From Cephalopachus bancanus (Eukaryota > Chordata > Mammalia > Primates > Tarsiidae), in NCBI GenBank assembly GCA_027257055.1, contig JAPVLO010000379.1:2082501-2146500 (forward strand): 64,000 bases of DNA. The letters run 5' to 3'. Shown here in pieces: positions 21,245 through 32,769 of this stretch. Positions within the stretch are counted from its first letter, which is position 1, and every line of letters begins with the position of its first letter. The notes below the pieces were generated by a model. It saw nothing but the letters and a program-made list of their open reading frames with translations. It did not search any database and was not told the DNA's origin. The translations under genes and the position numbers were made by a program.

Positions 21245-21575
21245 AAGTTTATGAGATGGTAACTAACAAGCTTCAGAGCAGCCCTACGTGCAACAGCCAA
21301 GAGGCGGAGACAACCCAAGTGTCCCTCGACAGGTGCGTGGACAAGCAATATGCCATGTCGCCACACAGTGGAAACTTCTTCAGCCTCAGAAAAGAAGGCG
21401 GTACTCACCAACTTGGATGAACCTCGAAGACACTGTGGTAAGTCAGACACAAAAGGACAAATACTATATGATTCCATCTATATAAAATATCTAGACTAGA
21501 CAAATTCATAAAGACGTTACCAGAATGGGGGAGGGGAGTGGAGAGTTATTGTCTAATGGGTACAAGTTTTGCTTT
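21245..21575 (+). repeat. L1M 3' end, part 1
   Basis: L1 3' UTR words in order: CAACAGCCAAGAGGCGGAGA, CAACCCAAGTGTCCCTCGAC, CTTGGATGAACCTCGAAGAC, AAAAGGACAAATACTATATG, ATTCCATCTATATAAAATAT and TTCATAAAGACGTTACCAGA. It continues after the Alu at 21,880-22,037, where GACACTTAAAAATGGTAAAT marks the L1 end. Confidence 0.85.
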
Positions 21576-21579
21576 TTTG

Positions 21580-21875
21580 TTTTCTTCTGAGTCGGGGTCT
21601 CACTCTGTTGCCCAGGCTGGAGTGCAGTGGCACGATCACAGCTTACCAGTCTTGACCTCCTGGGCTCGGGCGATCCTTCTGCCTCAGCCTCCCAAGTAGC
21701 TGGAACTACAGACCCGTGTCACCACGCCTGGCTAATTTTTTAATTTTTTTGTGGAGATAATGTCTCACTATGTTGCCTGAGCTGGTCTCCACCTCCTGGG
21801 CTCATGCAATCCTCCTGCCTCAGCCTCCCAAAGTGGGGATTGCAGGCATGAGCCACTGTGCCCTGCCAGTACCGA
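21580..21875 (-). repeat. AluJ-like SINE, antisense, inside an L1
   Basis: Runs from CTTCTGAGTCGGGGTCTCAC to GGCATGAGCCACTGTGCCC. It interrupts the L1 3' end at 21,575 and 21,880. It is the older type: no CCAACTC tail and no GGCTCAGCCTG head. Confidence 0.95.
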
Positions 21876-21879
21876 GTGT

Positions 21880-22037
21880 TTGTGATGATGAAAAAGCTCT
21901 GGGAAATATCTACTGCTAATGATTATACACTATTTTGAGTGTACCTAATGCTACTGAATTAGACACTTAAAAATGGTAAATTTGATGTTATGTCTATTTT
22001 ACCACAATCAAAAAGCAAATAGAACCAAGTGACCTTC
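21880..22037 (+). repeat. L1M 3' end, part 2
   Basis: Continues the L1 from before the Alu: CACTATTTTGAGTGTACCTA, ATGCTACTGAATTAGACACT and the terminal TTTTACCACAATCAAAAA. Confidence 0.8.
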
Positions 22038-22050
22038 AAAAGACGCTAAC

Positions 22051-22346
22051 GAGCCGGGCTCAGTGGCTCAGCCTGTAATCCCGCCCCTTTGGGAGGCTGA
22101 GGTGAGTGGATTGCCTGAGCCCGCGGGTTCGAGACCCGCCTGGGCAACTTGGCGAGGCCTCATCTCTACAATAAATCAAAATGAGCCAGGCGCTCAACTA
22201 CAGGTGAGCTACTTCTAACTACTTGGAAGGCTGAGGTGGAAGGATCTCCAGAGCCCAGCAGGTCGTGGCTGCGGTGGCCGGGAGCGGCCACTGCACTCCC
22301 ATCTGGGTGACAGAGTGAGACTCCAACTCAAAAAAAAAAAAAAAAA
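22051..22346 (+). repeat. Alu SINE, young local type, with TSD
   Basis: Inserted into the A-rich end of the preceding L1. The duplication AAAAGACGCTAACGAG (from 22,037) is matched by AAAAGATGCTAACAAG after the tail (from about 22,346). Carries CAACTTGGCGAGGCCTCATC and GACTCCAACTC. Confidence 0.95.
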
Positions 22347-22533
22347 AGATGCTAACAAGCATGTATTGATCACCTATTGCATGCTTGATACTGGGCTCAG
22401 ACCTAGGAGCTAAAAAGGGTAACATAGGCTCACACAAGTGCTACCCCGGACCCACCTTCCTGTTCCCTTTGTTTTCCTGGGCAGGCACTCCTGACATGAA
22501 ATGCCGTTTATGTGGAGATTTCAGAGAGTGATT

Positions 22534-22692
22534 TGGCCAAACACGGTGGTTCACGCCTGTAATCCCAACACTTTGGGAGGCCAAGGCAGAAGGGTCACTT
22601 GAGCCCAGAAGGTTGAGGCCACAGCGAACTACGACTGTGCCACACTGCAGTTTGGGCGAGAGGGTGAGAACTCGTCTCAGAAAGAGAGAGAT
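22534..22692 (+). repeat. Monomer-length Alu-related SINE
   Basis: About 155 bases with a full Alu left-arm start (GGTTCACGCCTGTAATCCCA, GGGAGGCCAAGGCAG) joined directly to a right-arm end (GAGGCCACAGCGAACTACG, GTTTGGGCGAGAGGGTGAGA). There is only one arm. It is either an old free monomer of the FLAM kind or a dimer collapsed by deletion between the two arms. Confidence 0.7.
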
Positions 22693-22989
22693 TTGATGAA
22701 CGCTATCCTGAGATGATGGTGAAGAGCCGCAGCTGGATCCCAGGTCGAGACCTTGCAGCTGGCCAGGTGATCACTGTCAAGGAAGGTGGGCAAACAGAGC
22801 AAGGCCAGTGCCAAAGGAGACCTTCAGCAGCACAGCATCAGGCTCTGTCCCTGGCCCTGGACCTGTCTGGTCCCGAGACTTTTTGTTTTTGTTTTTCTAA
22901 CCCGTCATTCAGAGGAGGACCTAGAGGCATGTTCAGCATGTTTTCAGAGCCTGGAAGATGGAAGGAGATGGTGCCAGAAGCCAAAAAGA

Positions 22990-23215
22990 GGCAACAGCGC
23001 AAATGGTTAAGACCACAATGTCTGGATCCAAACTCCTGGGGTTTTAATCCTGCCATGTACGACTGGGTCAACTTCGGCAAGTTACTTAACCTCTCTGTGC
23101 CTCAAGTTCCTCGTCTCTAAAACGGAGCTCATAAAAGCTCTCTCATAGGATTCCTCCAGAGTCTGAATGAGTTAGCCAAGGCTCTGGCATATGGTACACG
23201 GATGAGAGTTTGCTA
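22990..23215 (+). repeat. MIR SINE
   Basis: Nearly complete sense MIR: ATGGTTAAGACCACAATGTC, GTTTTAATCCTGCCATGTAC, GACTGGGTCAACTTCGGCAA, GTTACTTAACCTCTCTGTGC, CTCGTCTCTAAAACGGAGC and AAGGCTCTGGCATATGGT. Confidence 0.9.
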
Positions 23216-23574
23216 CTATCATCATAATCAGGACCAGCTGGAGGATTAACTGAACACCAGCAAGATGGAATTTGATGAGGACAAACAAAAAAGCTGACAT
23301 TCAAGTTCCAGCAAAGCAATTATACACGTTCAGAGTCAGGCAGAGCTGGCTGGGCATCCGTCCACTCATCTGTCTGTGAGAAACAGCCTGGGTGCCCAGC
23401 TGATGACTTGGGCAACTGCAGCCAGCCCTGTGACTGTGGCCTTCGGCGGCATTCACCAAGGTGCAGCGTTTGAAGCTGACGCGGTGACAACGCCATCGTG
23501 TTCTGAGCTGAGGACTCAGGGCTGGAAATCATCCTTAGTCGGTGGGAGTGTCAACGGGCACGGCCGCTTGGTAA

Positions 23575-24231
23575 AGAGGTCAGATAGTTCCTTATGAAAC
23601 CAGGCATCCACCTGCCCTCCGACCCAGCAATCCCACCAGGAAGGACCCAAGAAAAATGAAAGCGTGTGTTCACACAAGGACTTATGCAAGAAATTCAGAG
23701 CAGCTTTATTTATAACGGCCCCAGACTAGAAACAGCCTGAGTGTCCACCCAGGCAAATGGATTAACAAGCAGCCACATGTCGACACAATGGAATTCTACT
23801 CAACAATAGAAAGGAACACGCTCCTGATACCCACAACAACGGAACGGATCTCCAAACATTATGCTGCATGAATCTGCCAGACACAAAAGAGTAGATGCTG
23901 TGTGATTCCATATTTATGACATTCTAGAATGGGCAAAACTAAGGTAGAGCGGAAAGAAATCAGGCCCATGGGGGCAAGAGGCAACCGGGAAACTTTCTGG
24001 AGCGACGGAAGTATTCTAGACCTTGACAGAGTTGTGTATACAAATACATTCATGAGGAGTCAACACTCAACTAACGGTTTACTTCAGCGCTAGGCATCTC
24101 ATGATAGAGAAATTTTGCCTCCAAGGACCATACATAAGTATTGAACTCTAGTTGGTGACACACATGGTGAAATATTTTACACTGGTGTCTATAATTTGCT
24201 TTGATAGATACCCCAAAAAGATGACTCCATG
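23575..24231 (+). repeat. L1M 3' end
   Basis: L1 3' words: CTGCCCTCCGACCCAGCAAT, CCCACCAGGAAGGACCCAAG, ACAAGGACTTATGCAAGAAA, CAGCTTTATTTATAACGGCC, GAGTGTCCACCCAGGCAAAT and AATGGAATTCTACTCAACAA. Same orientation as the L1 at 21,245. It is ended by an Alu at 24,232. Confidence 0.85.
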
Positions 24232-24524
24232 GGCCGGGCTCGGTGGCTCAGCCTGTAATCCCAGCACTTTGGGAGGCTGAGGCAAGTGGATCGCCTGAGC
24301 TCATGAGTTCGAGACCAACCTGGGCAACTTGATGAGACCTTGTCTCTACAATAAATCAAAAATCAGCCGGGCATGGTAGCGCGCGCCTGTAATTCCGGCT
24401 CCTCGGAAGGCTGAGGCGGAAGGATCGCCGGAGCCCAGCGGGTCGAGGCTGCGGTGGCCGGGAGCGGCCACTGCACTCCAGTCTGGGCGACAGAGTGAGA
24501 CTCCAACTCAAAAAAAAAAAAAAA
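24232..24524 (+). repeat. Alu SINE, local type
   Basis: GGGCCGGGCTCGGTGGCTCA head, CAACTTGATGAGACCTTGTC left arm and GACTCCAACTC tail. A duplication GATGACTCCATGG before the head resembles GACTCCACGG after the tail. Confidence 0.95.
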
Positions 24525-24666
24525 GACTCCACGGATGGAGGAAGGACACACAGAGAATGAGAAGCAAATACAGCACTAGTGTCAAGCGTAAGGCCTGGGT
24601 GGCAGCTACACAGGGTTTCCTGTGAAGTCTGTTGAACTTTTTTTTATGTTGAAGAAAAAAAAATGT

Positions 24667-25281
<615 letters not shown>

Positions 25282-25302
25282 TTTTAATTAAAATTTAAAG
25301 TT

Positions 25303-25845
25303 AAATTTTATTTTATTTTGAGTTGGAGTCTCACTCTGGCATCCTCGAGCTCCCAGTCTCAGGCAATCCTCCTGAGTAGCTGGGACTACAGGGATGCACC
25401 AACCACACCCAGTTCATTTATTTATTTGTTGGGTTTTTTTTTTTTTTGAGTTGGAGTCTCACTCTGTCGCCCAGACTGGAGTGCAGTGGCCGCTCCCGGC
25501 CACCGCAGCCTTGACCTGCTGGGCTCCCGCGATCCTTCTGCCTCAGCCTTCCAAGTAGCCAGAACTACAGGCGTGCACTACCCCGCCCGGGCGGATTTTT
25601 TGATTTATTGTAGAGATGAGGTCTCGCTGCCCAGGTGGGTCTCGAACCCACGGGCTCAGTCGATCCACTCACCTCAGCCTCCCAAAGGTGCGGGATTACA
25701 GGCTGAGCCACTGAGCCCGGCTTGTTTTTGTAGAGATGAGGTCTTGCAATGTTACCTAGGCTAGTCTCAAGCTCCCGGCCTCAGGTGATCCTCCTGATTG
25801 ACTTCACAAAGAGCTAGGATTATAGGCGTGAGCCACGCCCAGCAT
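25303..25845 (-). repeat. Older antisense Alu, split by a nested Alu
   Basis: Right arm at 25,303-25,433 (GAGTTGGAGTCTCACTCTGG to ACCACACCCAGTTCATTTAT) and left arm at 25,722-25,845 (TGTAGAGATGAGGTCTTGCA to GGCGTGAGCCACGCCCAGC). The break falls in the mid-element A-rich linker, where a second antisense Alu is inserted. Confidence 0.9.
25434..25721 (-). repeat. Alu SINE, young local type, antisense, nested in an Alu
   Basis: GAGTTGGAGTCTCACTCTGT start and GGCTGAGCCACTGAGCCCGG end, the reverse complement of the young type. It carries the short left-arm form (CGCTGCCCAGG, that is, GGGCAGCG lacking ACTTG). It lies inside the Alu at 25,303-25,845. Confidence 0.93.
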
Positions 25846-25957
25846 GTCTGGAATTTTCACATTAAAATTTTCGGGAAAAAGACAACGAATGGCTAAGAAG
25901 TGGGGACCAGTCCTGTGCACACAGCTGTCGGCTGTTAAGAGCAAAAAGTGACACCAT

Positions 25958-26262
25958 TTTTTTTTTTTTTTTTTTTTTTTTGAGTTGGAGTCTCACTCGG
26001 TCGCCCAAACTGGAGTGCAGTGGCCGCTTCCGGCCACCGCGCCTCGATCTGCTGGGCTCCGGCGATCCTTCCGCCTCAGCCTTCCAAGTAGCCGGAATTA
26101 CAGGCATGCACTACCACGCCCGGCTGATTTTTTTTTTTATTTATTTATTGTAGAGATGAGGTCTCGCTGCCCAGGCGGGTCTCGAACCCATGGGCTCAGC
26201 CAATCCACTCACCTCAGCCTCCCAAAGGCGCGGGATTACAGGCTGAGCCACCGGGCCCGGCT
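25958..26262 (-). repeat. Alu SINE, young local type, antisense, perfect TSD
   Basis: Long poly-T, then GAGTTGGAGTCTCACTCGGT, ending GCTGAGCCACCGGGCCCGGC. The exact duplication AAGTGACACCAT lies at 25,946-25,957 and 26,263-26,274. It has the short left-arm form (CGCTGCCCAGG). Confidence 0.97.
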
Positions 26263-26498
26263 AAGTGACACCATCTTTAGGGAGGCAATTTGTCATGTGT
26301 ACCAAACATCTTACAAATGTCTTTGGTCTTCAACCCAGCAGTATTATTGCCAGAAATCTACCCTAAGGAAATAAAAATGAGTGTTGGCACAGATGTGGCT
26401 ACCAGGATATTCACTGTAACATTAGTTACAATGGCAAAAAGTTGTAAACAACGTAAATGTCCTAAAATTGGGTATCAGTTAAAGAAACCATGGTGTGT

Positions 26499-26792
26499 AG
26501 CCGGGCATGGTGGCTCATGCCTGTAATCCCAGCACTCTGGGAGGCGGAGGTGAGAGGATCACCTGAGGCCACAGATTGGAGACCAACCTGAGCAACATGG
26601 CGAGAGACCTTGTCTCTACAATAAATTAAAAAATTAGCTGGACATGGTGGTACGCGCCTGTAATTCCAGCTACCTGGAAGGCTGAAGCGAAAGGATCGCC
26701 AGAGCCCAGCAGGTCAGGGCTGCGGTGGTCATGACTGTGTCACTGCACTCCCACCCGGGTGCCAGAGTGAGACTCTTACTGAAAAAGAAAAG
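26499..26792 (+). repeat. Alu SINE with TSD, inside an L1
   Basis: GCCGGGCATGGTGGCTCATG head and GAGACTCTTACTG tail. The duplication AAACCATGGTGTGT (26,485-26,498) is matched by AAACTGTGGTGTTT (26,793-26,806). Intermediate between the AluJ-like and young types. Confidence 0.93.
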
Positions 26793-27348
26793 AAACTGTG
26801 GTGTTTGTGCACTGGAGTATTACGCAGCCACTAACATGGTGCATGACACATATTTCCTGAAATGGAAGGACGTTCTGTGTAGACACTGTGGAGAAGGAAA
26901 GCAGGTCTCTGGGGTCACCCTGCTCTTGACCAGAGAGACCCCATCCTATGACATAGGATTACTAAATGCACCACCCCTTGTCCCAAGCCTTGGTTTTCTT
27001 GAGGGCTTGAATTTCTCCTTATCACGGTGAGCTGTCTTCCTATTTCTTTGAAATTCTCCATTTCCCATCGCCTTGTCCTGCTGTGTGCCCTGTCCCACTT
27101 TCCCTGCCCCTTCCCTTGGGGACCACCCTTGTTCCTTCACACCCCAGGTGGCACCAGTTGGGCACATGACTTGACCAGGGTGAGGGGAGTGTTCACGGTG
27201 TCACTGGACCTTGTTCGGAGCTTTCCTGGGGGGTCAGGATTGCAGGCTTTACTCCCTCCATTCTGAGGTGGCCCTGCTCATGGGTACCTGGGTTCCCCCT
27301 CCAGGCCCTAGGAGGAGGAAGGTGGTGGAGGGGGAGAGCCTGTGGGGA

Positions 27349-27642
27349 TTAGGCATCGTGGCTCACACCTGTAATCCCAGCGCTTTGGAAGGCCGAGGTA
27401 GGAAGATCACTTGAAGCCAGGGGTTCAAAACCAGCTTAGGCAACATTAGGAGTCACTGTTGCTACAAAAAAAAATCAAAACATTAGCTGAGCATAGTAGC
27501 ACTCGCCTGTAGTCCCAGGTACTTGGAAGGTTGAAGCGGGAAGATCACCAGAACCCAGGAGGTCGAGGCTGCAGTGAACCAGAATCATGCCACTACTCTC
27601 CAGCCTGGGCAATTAGTTACAATGATCCTATCTCTAAAAAAT
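27349..27642 (+). repeat. AluJ-like SINE with TSD
   Basis: GGCATCGTGGCTCACACCTG head, CAACATTAGGAGTCACTGTT left arm and CTCCAGCCTGGGCAATTAG right arm. The duplication AGAGCCTGTGGGGA (27,335-27,348) resembles AGAGCCTGTGTGGA (27,643-27,656). Confidence 0.93.
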
Positions 27643-27946
27643 AGAGCCTGTGTGGAGAGCAACTCCCAGAAAATGCTCCCCACCTCTCTACCACAGCCCC
27701 TTGGAAATGAGATTCTTCTTTGTCAGCCGAATTATCTCATTCTCTTTGTCCCAGTCTTGTCTTCCAGAGCAGACCGGTCTCACAACCAAATGACTCTTCA
27801 AGGCGTTAAGCTAGAAAGAAACTGCCCTTCTCCCTAAGAGGTCTTCCACCACCAGCTCTAAATTACCTTGATTTTTGTCTCTTCATGAATACACACCTTG
27901 GCATCAGTACGGGAGAAGAGGCCCCAAGAAGCTAAAAGAGCTTTTT

Positions 27947-27996
27947 GTCTATGGCCATACCACCCTGAACATGCCTAAGAGCGGTCGTGTTTGGGG
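27947..27996 (+). pseudogene. 5S rRNA-derived fragment (truncated, internally deleted)
   Basis: The first part reads GTCTATGGCCATACCACCCT then GAACATGCC, which matches nucleotides 1-29 of vertebrate 5S rRNA with about two changes. The next bases (CCTAAGAGCGGTCGTGTTTGG) align loosely to 5S positions 51-71, as if about 22 bases were deleted. The internal promoter boxes (A box, IE, C box) are incomplete, so it cannot be a working gene. Either a retroposed 5S pseudogene fragment or the 5S-like head of an old SINE; the near-exact match favours the former. Confidence 0.7.
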
Positions 27997-27999
27997 GTG

Positions 28000-29340
28000 T
28001 GTTTTCCCTACAACAAACACATCTTTTCTTGTGTGTATTGAGAAAAACAGTCACCACAGAAGGGTCTGTTTCCAACTATAGTCTACTCAGTGGAGATTCC
28101 CCAGGCTGGAAGGACTGGGGCCATCTAGGCAAGAGAGAAGGTTGCCATGGAGAGGGGACACAGACCTCACCACAGCCCTGGGGGCCTTCGTTCAGCAGAC
28201 GGAGCCGCTGCTCTGTGCGCCACAGGGTGTGCAACGTCCAGCAGCTGGACAGCACAGGAAGGCCAGTTTGGTCTCATTAGAAGAAAGTCTCTTGCAGTGG
28301 AAATGGTCTGCCTTTTAAGGCAGTGAGCTCCCCATCGCGTGAGGTGTGCAAGCGAGATGGGCAGCCCACTGTCAGGAGGGTAAGAGAGGGCATCGATAGA
28401 CTGGACAGGAGAGTGGGCTGAGGGTCTCTGAGGGCCCTGGAAGCTCAGAGTGAGTTTTCTGCCTCGCTGTCCAGGCAGAAAATGTTAAGGGAACTCTGAA
28501 GCCATTTCTGACATTGGTGGAAGAGCTGGTCAGCAAGGACTTTCTGCAGGAGGAGGCCAGATGATTGACCTTATGGCCCCTCAATCTCTAACCTATGGGT
28601 ACATACCCTACTGGCCCCCTTTTCTGGGGTCATCCAGCCATTTCTGGATAAAAACAAAGTCTTGGCCCCTGCCTGCCTGTGTGGTCCTAAATGCCTCTCC
28701 TCTCTGGGCCTCAGTCTGCCCCTCTGTTCAACAGTCTCAGCTGAAACCATCCATGTTTTTTCTCCAGGGCTGGCCAAACTGCCACAGTCACGTGCTTGGG
28801 GGAGGGCGGGTGCTAGGTTTTTTTAGGGGGACCCTGGTTGTGTCCCAGCATATAGTCCTTGGGACCTGGGTAAGATGGCAGGGCCCCCAGGGTCAGGCCA
28901 GGAGCTCAGTCAGGCTCCCTGGATACCCCTCCCCAGCCCCCAGCTGCAGCGAAGGTCATCCTGCTGGGTGTCATCCTGCCCGTGCTGTTGCCACGGTGAT
29001 GGCCAGACACCCAAGCCCTCCCCAGGGCCGCTGCACCCTCCCTATCCAGGGGCCTCAGAGAGGAGTCTTGAGGTTAGGGTGGGGCCCTCTGATGAGGCAG
29101 AGTGTGGTGGGTGCTTTGAGAGGCCAGGAGACAGGTGGACAAGCTGGCACTGCTCTGAGCGGAGCCATCTCAGGAGGGGCAGTGGGGAGAGCACAGTGGG
29201 GAGAGCACAGTGGGGCAGTGGGGAGAGTCAGGTGCCTGGGCTCAGCGCCCCTGTGAGTGATCTCGGGCCAGTGGATCTAATTCTCTGGGCCTGCGAGGAC
29301 AGAATGAGGTGCCTCTGAGTGGGATGAGCTCAAGATTTCA
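28000..29340. other. Unannotated stretch with short tandem repeats
   Basis: Mostly unrecognised sequence. A degenerate MIR-like phrase lies near 28,680-28,740 (CCTCTCTGGGCCTCAGTCTG). A short tandem of GTGGGGAGAGCACA occupies 29,182-29,228. The 231-codon plus-strand frame here has no protein family features. Confidence 0.45.
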
Positions 29341-29349
29341 TTTTCTTCT

Positions 29350-29600
29350 CACGCACAGGCACCTGGAGGCGGAAACGCGGCCAAGCCACGGAGCTCCGCA
29401 GACTGGCGCCCCGAGACCCTTCCACCGCTCCGGCTCCCACCTCCCCCTCCTCTCTCCCTCCACTGCCCCTCCCCCCTCCGCGGCGCGGCGTCCCCGCCTG
29501 CCCCCGTGCGGCCATCCCTGGTACTGCAGTGTCCGTTTCTTCTCCACTCCCCCCACTACCCCCCCACCCCCCACCCCGCCACGGCGAGGTGAGGTGTGGC
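29350..29600. promoter_or_regulatory. Small CpG-rich patch with pyrimidine tract
   Basis: About 250 bases of raised CpG content (GCGGCGCGGCGTCCCCGCC near 29,478-29,500) followed by a long C-rich run at 29,546-29,580. The plus strand ends with GGCGAG followed by GTGAGG at 29,589, a good splice donor, so a short non-coding first exon on the plus strand is possible. The minus strand of the C-run is G-rich and could form a G-quadruplex. Confidence 0.35.
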
Positions 29601-29954
29601 GTAATGTCCCGGCCTCAGTCTGCAAACCCCTCGCCTCCAAACCTTCGACGTCTTGGTTGTCATTCTCAGAGTCTAGCCTCAACCCCTAGGTATGAGTTCC
29701 AGAAGCTTCTTGCTGATTTCAGGCTAGTGGTAGGAGCAGAGAGGCTACACTGGCTGGGGAATGGGCACAGCACATTCTGGAGAGAGAGCATGTCGTGATC
29801 CTGATCCAGCCTGCTGGAGTAGCCAGGTACTCCAGGGGCCCTGTGCGCACACCCCCAAGCCACACACAGAGACATCACTGCCCACTCAGCCCCATCTGTC
29901 GCCTGTCCCCTGCAGACCAGAGGATACCTGTACTTACTATAAGTTGCAGGTGCA

Positions 29955-30115
29955 ACTGCCTTTTCCTAAAGTCCTGCACCACCCACCCCCGCACACCTTT
30001 CACATCACCTCTTCCACCACCACTTCCTGCCCATTATTCACTTTCCAGCAAAAAGATGCAGCGTTCAACCACACCGCAGGACTTGTACGCTTACTGTTCC
30101 CTCTTTTAGGTTTCA
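29955..30115 (+). repeat. Possible L2 fragment
   Basis: GTTCAACCACACCGCAGGAC, then TTGTACGCTTACTGTTCCCT, resembles the L2 phrase around 'gggcctttgcacttgctgttccct'. Weak and diverged. Confidence 0.4.
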
Positions 30116-30242
30116 ATGCAGATACCACCAGAGTCCTTTGAGACCTCTGGAGCTAAGAGGTTCCCCATCCTCCACTGTGGAAAAAACGGGTTCCCTTCCA
30201 AATGTGTAATCATTAGGGAAATGCAGATCAAAATTACAGTGA

Positions 30243-30511
30243 GGCCAGACAAGGTGGCCCATGCCTGTAATCTCAGCACTTGGAGAGGCCAAGGGGAGAA
30301 TGACTTGAGGCTAAGAGACAGAGACCAGCCTGGCAACTGAGTGAGTCTTTAAATAATATTTTTTTGTAAATGTAGTTCTAACTACTCAGGAGGTGGGGCG
30401 GGGGTGGGGGAATATCACTTGAGCCCAGGAGTTCGAGGCTGTAGTGAGGCATGATCGCCACTGCACTCCAAACTGTGTGACAGAGTGAGAGCCTGTCTCA
30501 AAAAATAAAAA
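30243..30511 (+). repeat. AluJ-like SINE inside an L1
   Basis: GGCCAGACAAGGTGGCCCAT head and GCACTCCAAACTGTGTGACA right arm. The L1 target AAATTACAGTGAG (30,231-30,243) resumes as AAATTACAAGGAG at 31,132, after three Alus in a row. Confidence 0.9.
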
Positions 30512-30521
30512 ACAATCCAGA

Positions 30522-30810
30522 GCCGGGCTCGGTGGCTCAGCCTGTAATCCCGCGCCTTTGGGAGGCTGAGGTGAGTGGATTGCCTGAGCCCGCGGGTTCG
30601 AGACCCACCTGGGCAGCGAGACCTCATCTCTACAATAAATCAAAAAATCAGCCAGGCGTGGTAGCGCGCACCTGTAGTTCCGGCTACGTGGAAGGCTGAG
30701 GCGGAAGGATTCGCCGGAGCCCAGTAGGTCGAGGCTGCGGTGGCCGGGAGCGGCCACTGCACTCCAGTCTGGGTGACAGAGTGAGATTCCAGCTCAAAAA
30801 AAAAAAAAAA
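30522..30810 (+). repeat. Alu SINE, young local type, between two older Alus
   Basis: GCCGGGCTCGGTGGCTCAGC head, the short left arm (GGGCAGCGAGACCTCATC), ATCAGCCAGGCGTGG and a long poly-A. The flanks AACAATCCAG (30,511-30,520) and AAAAAATCCAG (30,811-30,821) show it inserted exactly at the join between the older Alus on either side. Confidence 0.95.
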
Positions 30811-30820
30811 AAAAAATCCA

Positions 30821-31118
30821 GGCATGGTGGCTCATACCTGAAATCACAGCACTTTGGGAAGCCAAGGCAGGAGGATCACTTGAGCCCACGATTTCGAGAC
30901 CAGCCTAGGCAACATAGTGAAACCTCATTTCTACAAAATTTCAAAATAATTAGCTGGACATGGTGACACATGCCCGTAGTCCCAGCTGCTTGGGAGGCTG
31001 AGGCAGAAGGATAGCCTGAGTCCAGGAGGTCGAGGCTGCCATGAGCCATGATCATGCCACCTCACTCCTGCCTGGGCCACAGAGACTCTGACTCAAAAAT
31101 AAAATAAAAAGTAAAAAT
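30821..31118 (+). repeat. AluJ-like SINE
   Basis: GGCATGGTGGCTCATACCTG head, CAACATAGTGAAACCTCATT left arm and CACTCCTGCCTGGGCCACAG right arm. It is followed by an A-rich stretch and then the L1 resumes. Confidence 0.93.
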
Positions 31119-31276
31119 ACATTAAATAAATAAATTACAAGGAGATACCACCTCACACCCATTAGAATGGTTACTATCAAAATAATAATAACAAGTGTTG
31201 TTGGGGGAGAATGTGGAGAAATCGAAACATTTGTCTCTTGTGCAGGGTTGGTGGGCATTTAAAAGGGTGCAGCCCT

Positions 31277-31538
31277 GTAATTCCAGCACTTTGGGAGGCC
31301 GAGGTGAGAGGATTGCCTGAGCCCACGGGTGCGAGATCAGTTTGGGCAGCTTGGCGAGCCCTCATCTCTATAATAAATCAAAAAATTAGCCGGGCGTGGT
31401 AGCGCGTGCCTGTAGTTCCAGCTCCTTGGAAGGCTGAAGCAGAAGGATCGCCGGAGCCGGACTGGTCGAGGCTGCGGTGGCCGGGAGCGGCCACTGCACT
31501 CCAGCCTGGGTGACCCAGTGAGACTCCTACTTAAAAAA
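31277..31538 (+). repeat. 5'-truncated young Alu with perfect TSD
   Basis: Starts at GTAATTCCAGCACTTTGGGA, so about 20 bases of the head are missing. The exact 16-base duplication AAAAGGGTGCAGCCCT lies at 31,261-31,276 and 31,539-31,554, so the truncation happened at insertion. Confidence 0.95.
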
Positions 31539-31737
31539 AAAAGGGTGCAGCCCTATGGAAAATAGCATGGAGGTTCCCCCAAGAATTGAAAATAGAATTG
31601 TCCTATGATCCACCAATTTCCCATCCAGGTATATTCCCAAAAAAAGTGCAATGGATCCAAGGGGCACGTGCACCCCACACTCATAGCAGCATCCCAACAG
31701 CCAGGAGGGAGGAGCCACTTAAGTATCCATGGACATG

Positions 31738-32020
31738 CCAGGCTCAGTGGCTCGGCCTGTAATCCCACCGCTTTGGGAGGTCGAAGTGAGTGGATTGCCT
31801 GAGCCCGCAGGTTCGAGACCCGCCTGGGCAACTTGGCGAGACCTCATCTCTACAATAAATCAAAAATTAGCCGGGTGTGGTAGCGCGCCCTGTAGTTCCA
31901 GCTACTTGGAAGGCTGAGGCGGAAGGATCACCAGAGACCAGGTCGAGGCTGCGGTGGCTGGGAGCGGCCACTGCACTCCAGTCTGGGCGACAGAGTGAGA
32001 CTCCAACTCAAAAAAAAAAA
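31738..32020 (+). repeat. Alu SINE, young local type, with TSD
   Basis: AGGCTCAGTGGCTCGGCCTG head, CAACTTGGCGAGACCTCATC left arm and GACTCCAACTC tail. The duplication CCATGGACATG (31,727-31,737) is matched by CCATGGACACATG (32,024-32,036). Confidence 0.95.
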
Positions 32021-32386
32021 GACCCATGGACACATGACCGGACACACAAAATGTGGCCCCTCCACACAATGGAATATGACTCAGCCTCAGAAGGGAAGGG
32101 GGTTCCCGACACACGCCACACAGGGGTGAGCCTCGAGGACACTGAGTGAAAGAAGCCAGTCACAGAGGGACAAATACTGCATGACTCCACTTAGATGATG
32201 CCTGGAGTGGTCAGATTCATCGGGACAGAAAGTAGAATGGTGGAGGGCGGGGAGACCCTGCAGGGAGAGGAGTGGGAGTTGTGTTTAGTGGATACAGACT
32301 TCCGTTTTGCAGGATGGATTCGTTTTGGAGATGGATGGTGGCAAAGGCTGCACAACGTCACTGAACTAGACACTTAAAAATGGTTA

Positions 32387-32740
<354 letters not shown>

Positions 32741-32769
32741 TTAAAAATAATAAGTAAAAATATGTATCA

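Larger units (their letters stand above)
25850..26950 (+). repeat. L1M 3' end split by two Alus
   Basis: L1-like sequence at 25,850-25,957, 26,275-26,484 and 26,793 to about 26,890. Words in order: AACATCTTACAAATGTCTTT, CAACCCAGCAGTATTATTGC, CTACCCTAAGGAAATAAAAA, TATTCACTGTAACATTAGTT, GCACTGGAGTATTACGCAGC and GACACATATTTCCTGAAATG. The pieces join cleanly when the Alus and their duplications are removed. Confidence 0.75.

Noticed and set aside
28561..29256. 231-codon plus-strand frame
   Set aside because: Low-information composition with a short tandem repeat (GGAVGRAQWG-like) at its end. No splice or family evidence.
30522..30810. tRNA-like B-box GGTTCGAGACC in many places
   Set aside because: It is the internal Pol III promoter of Alu (7SL-derived), not a tRNA gene. 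No cloverleaf surrounds it.
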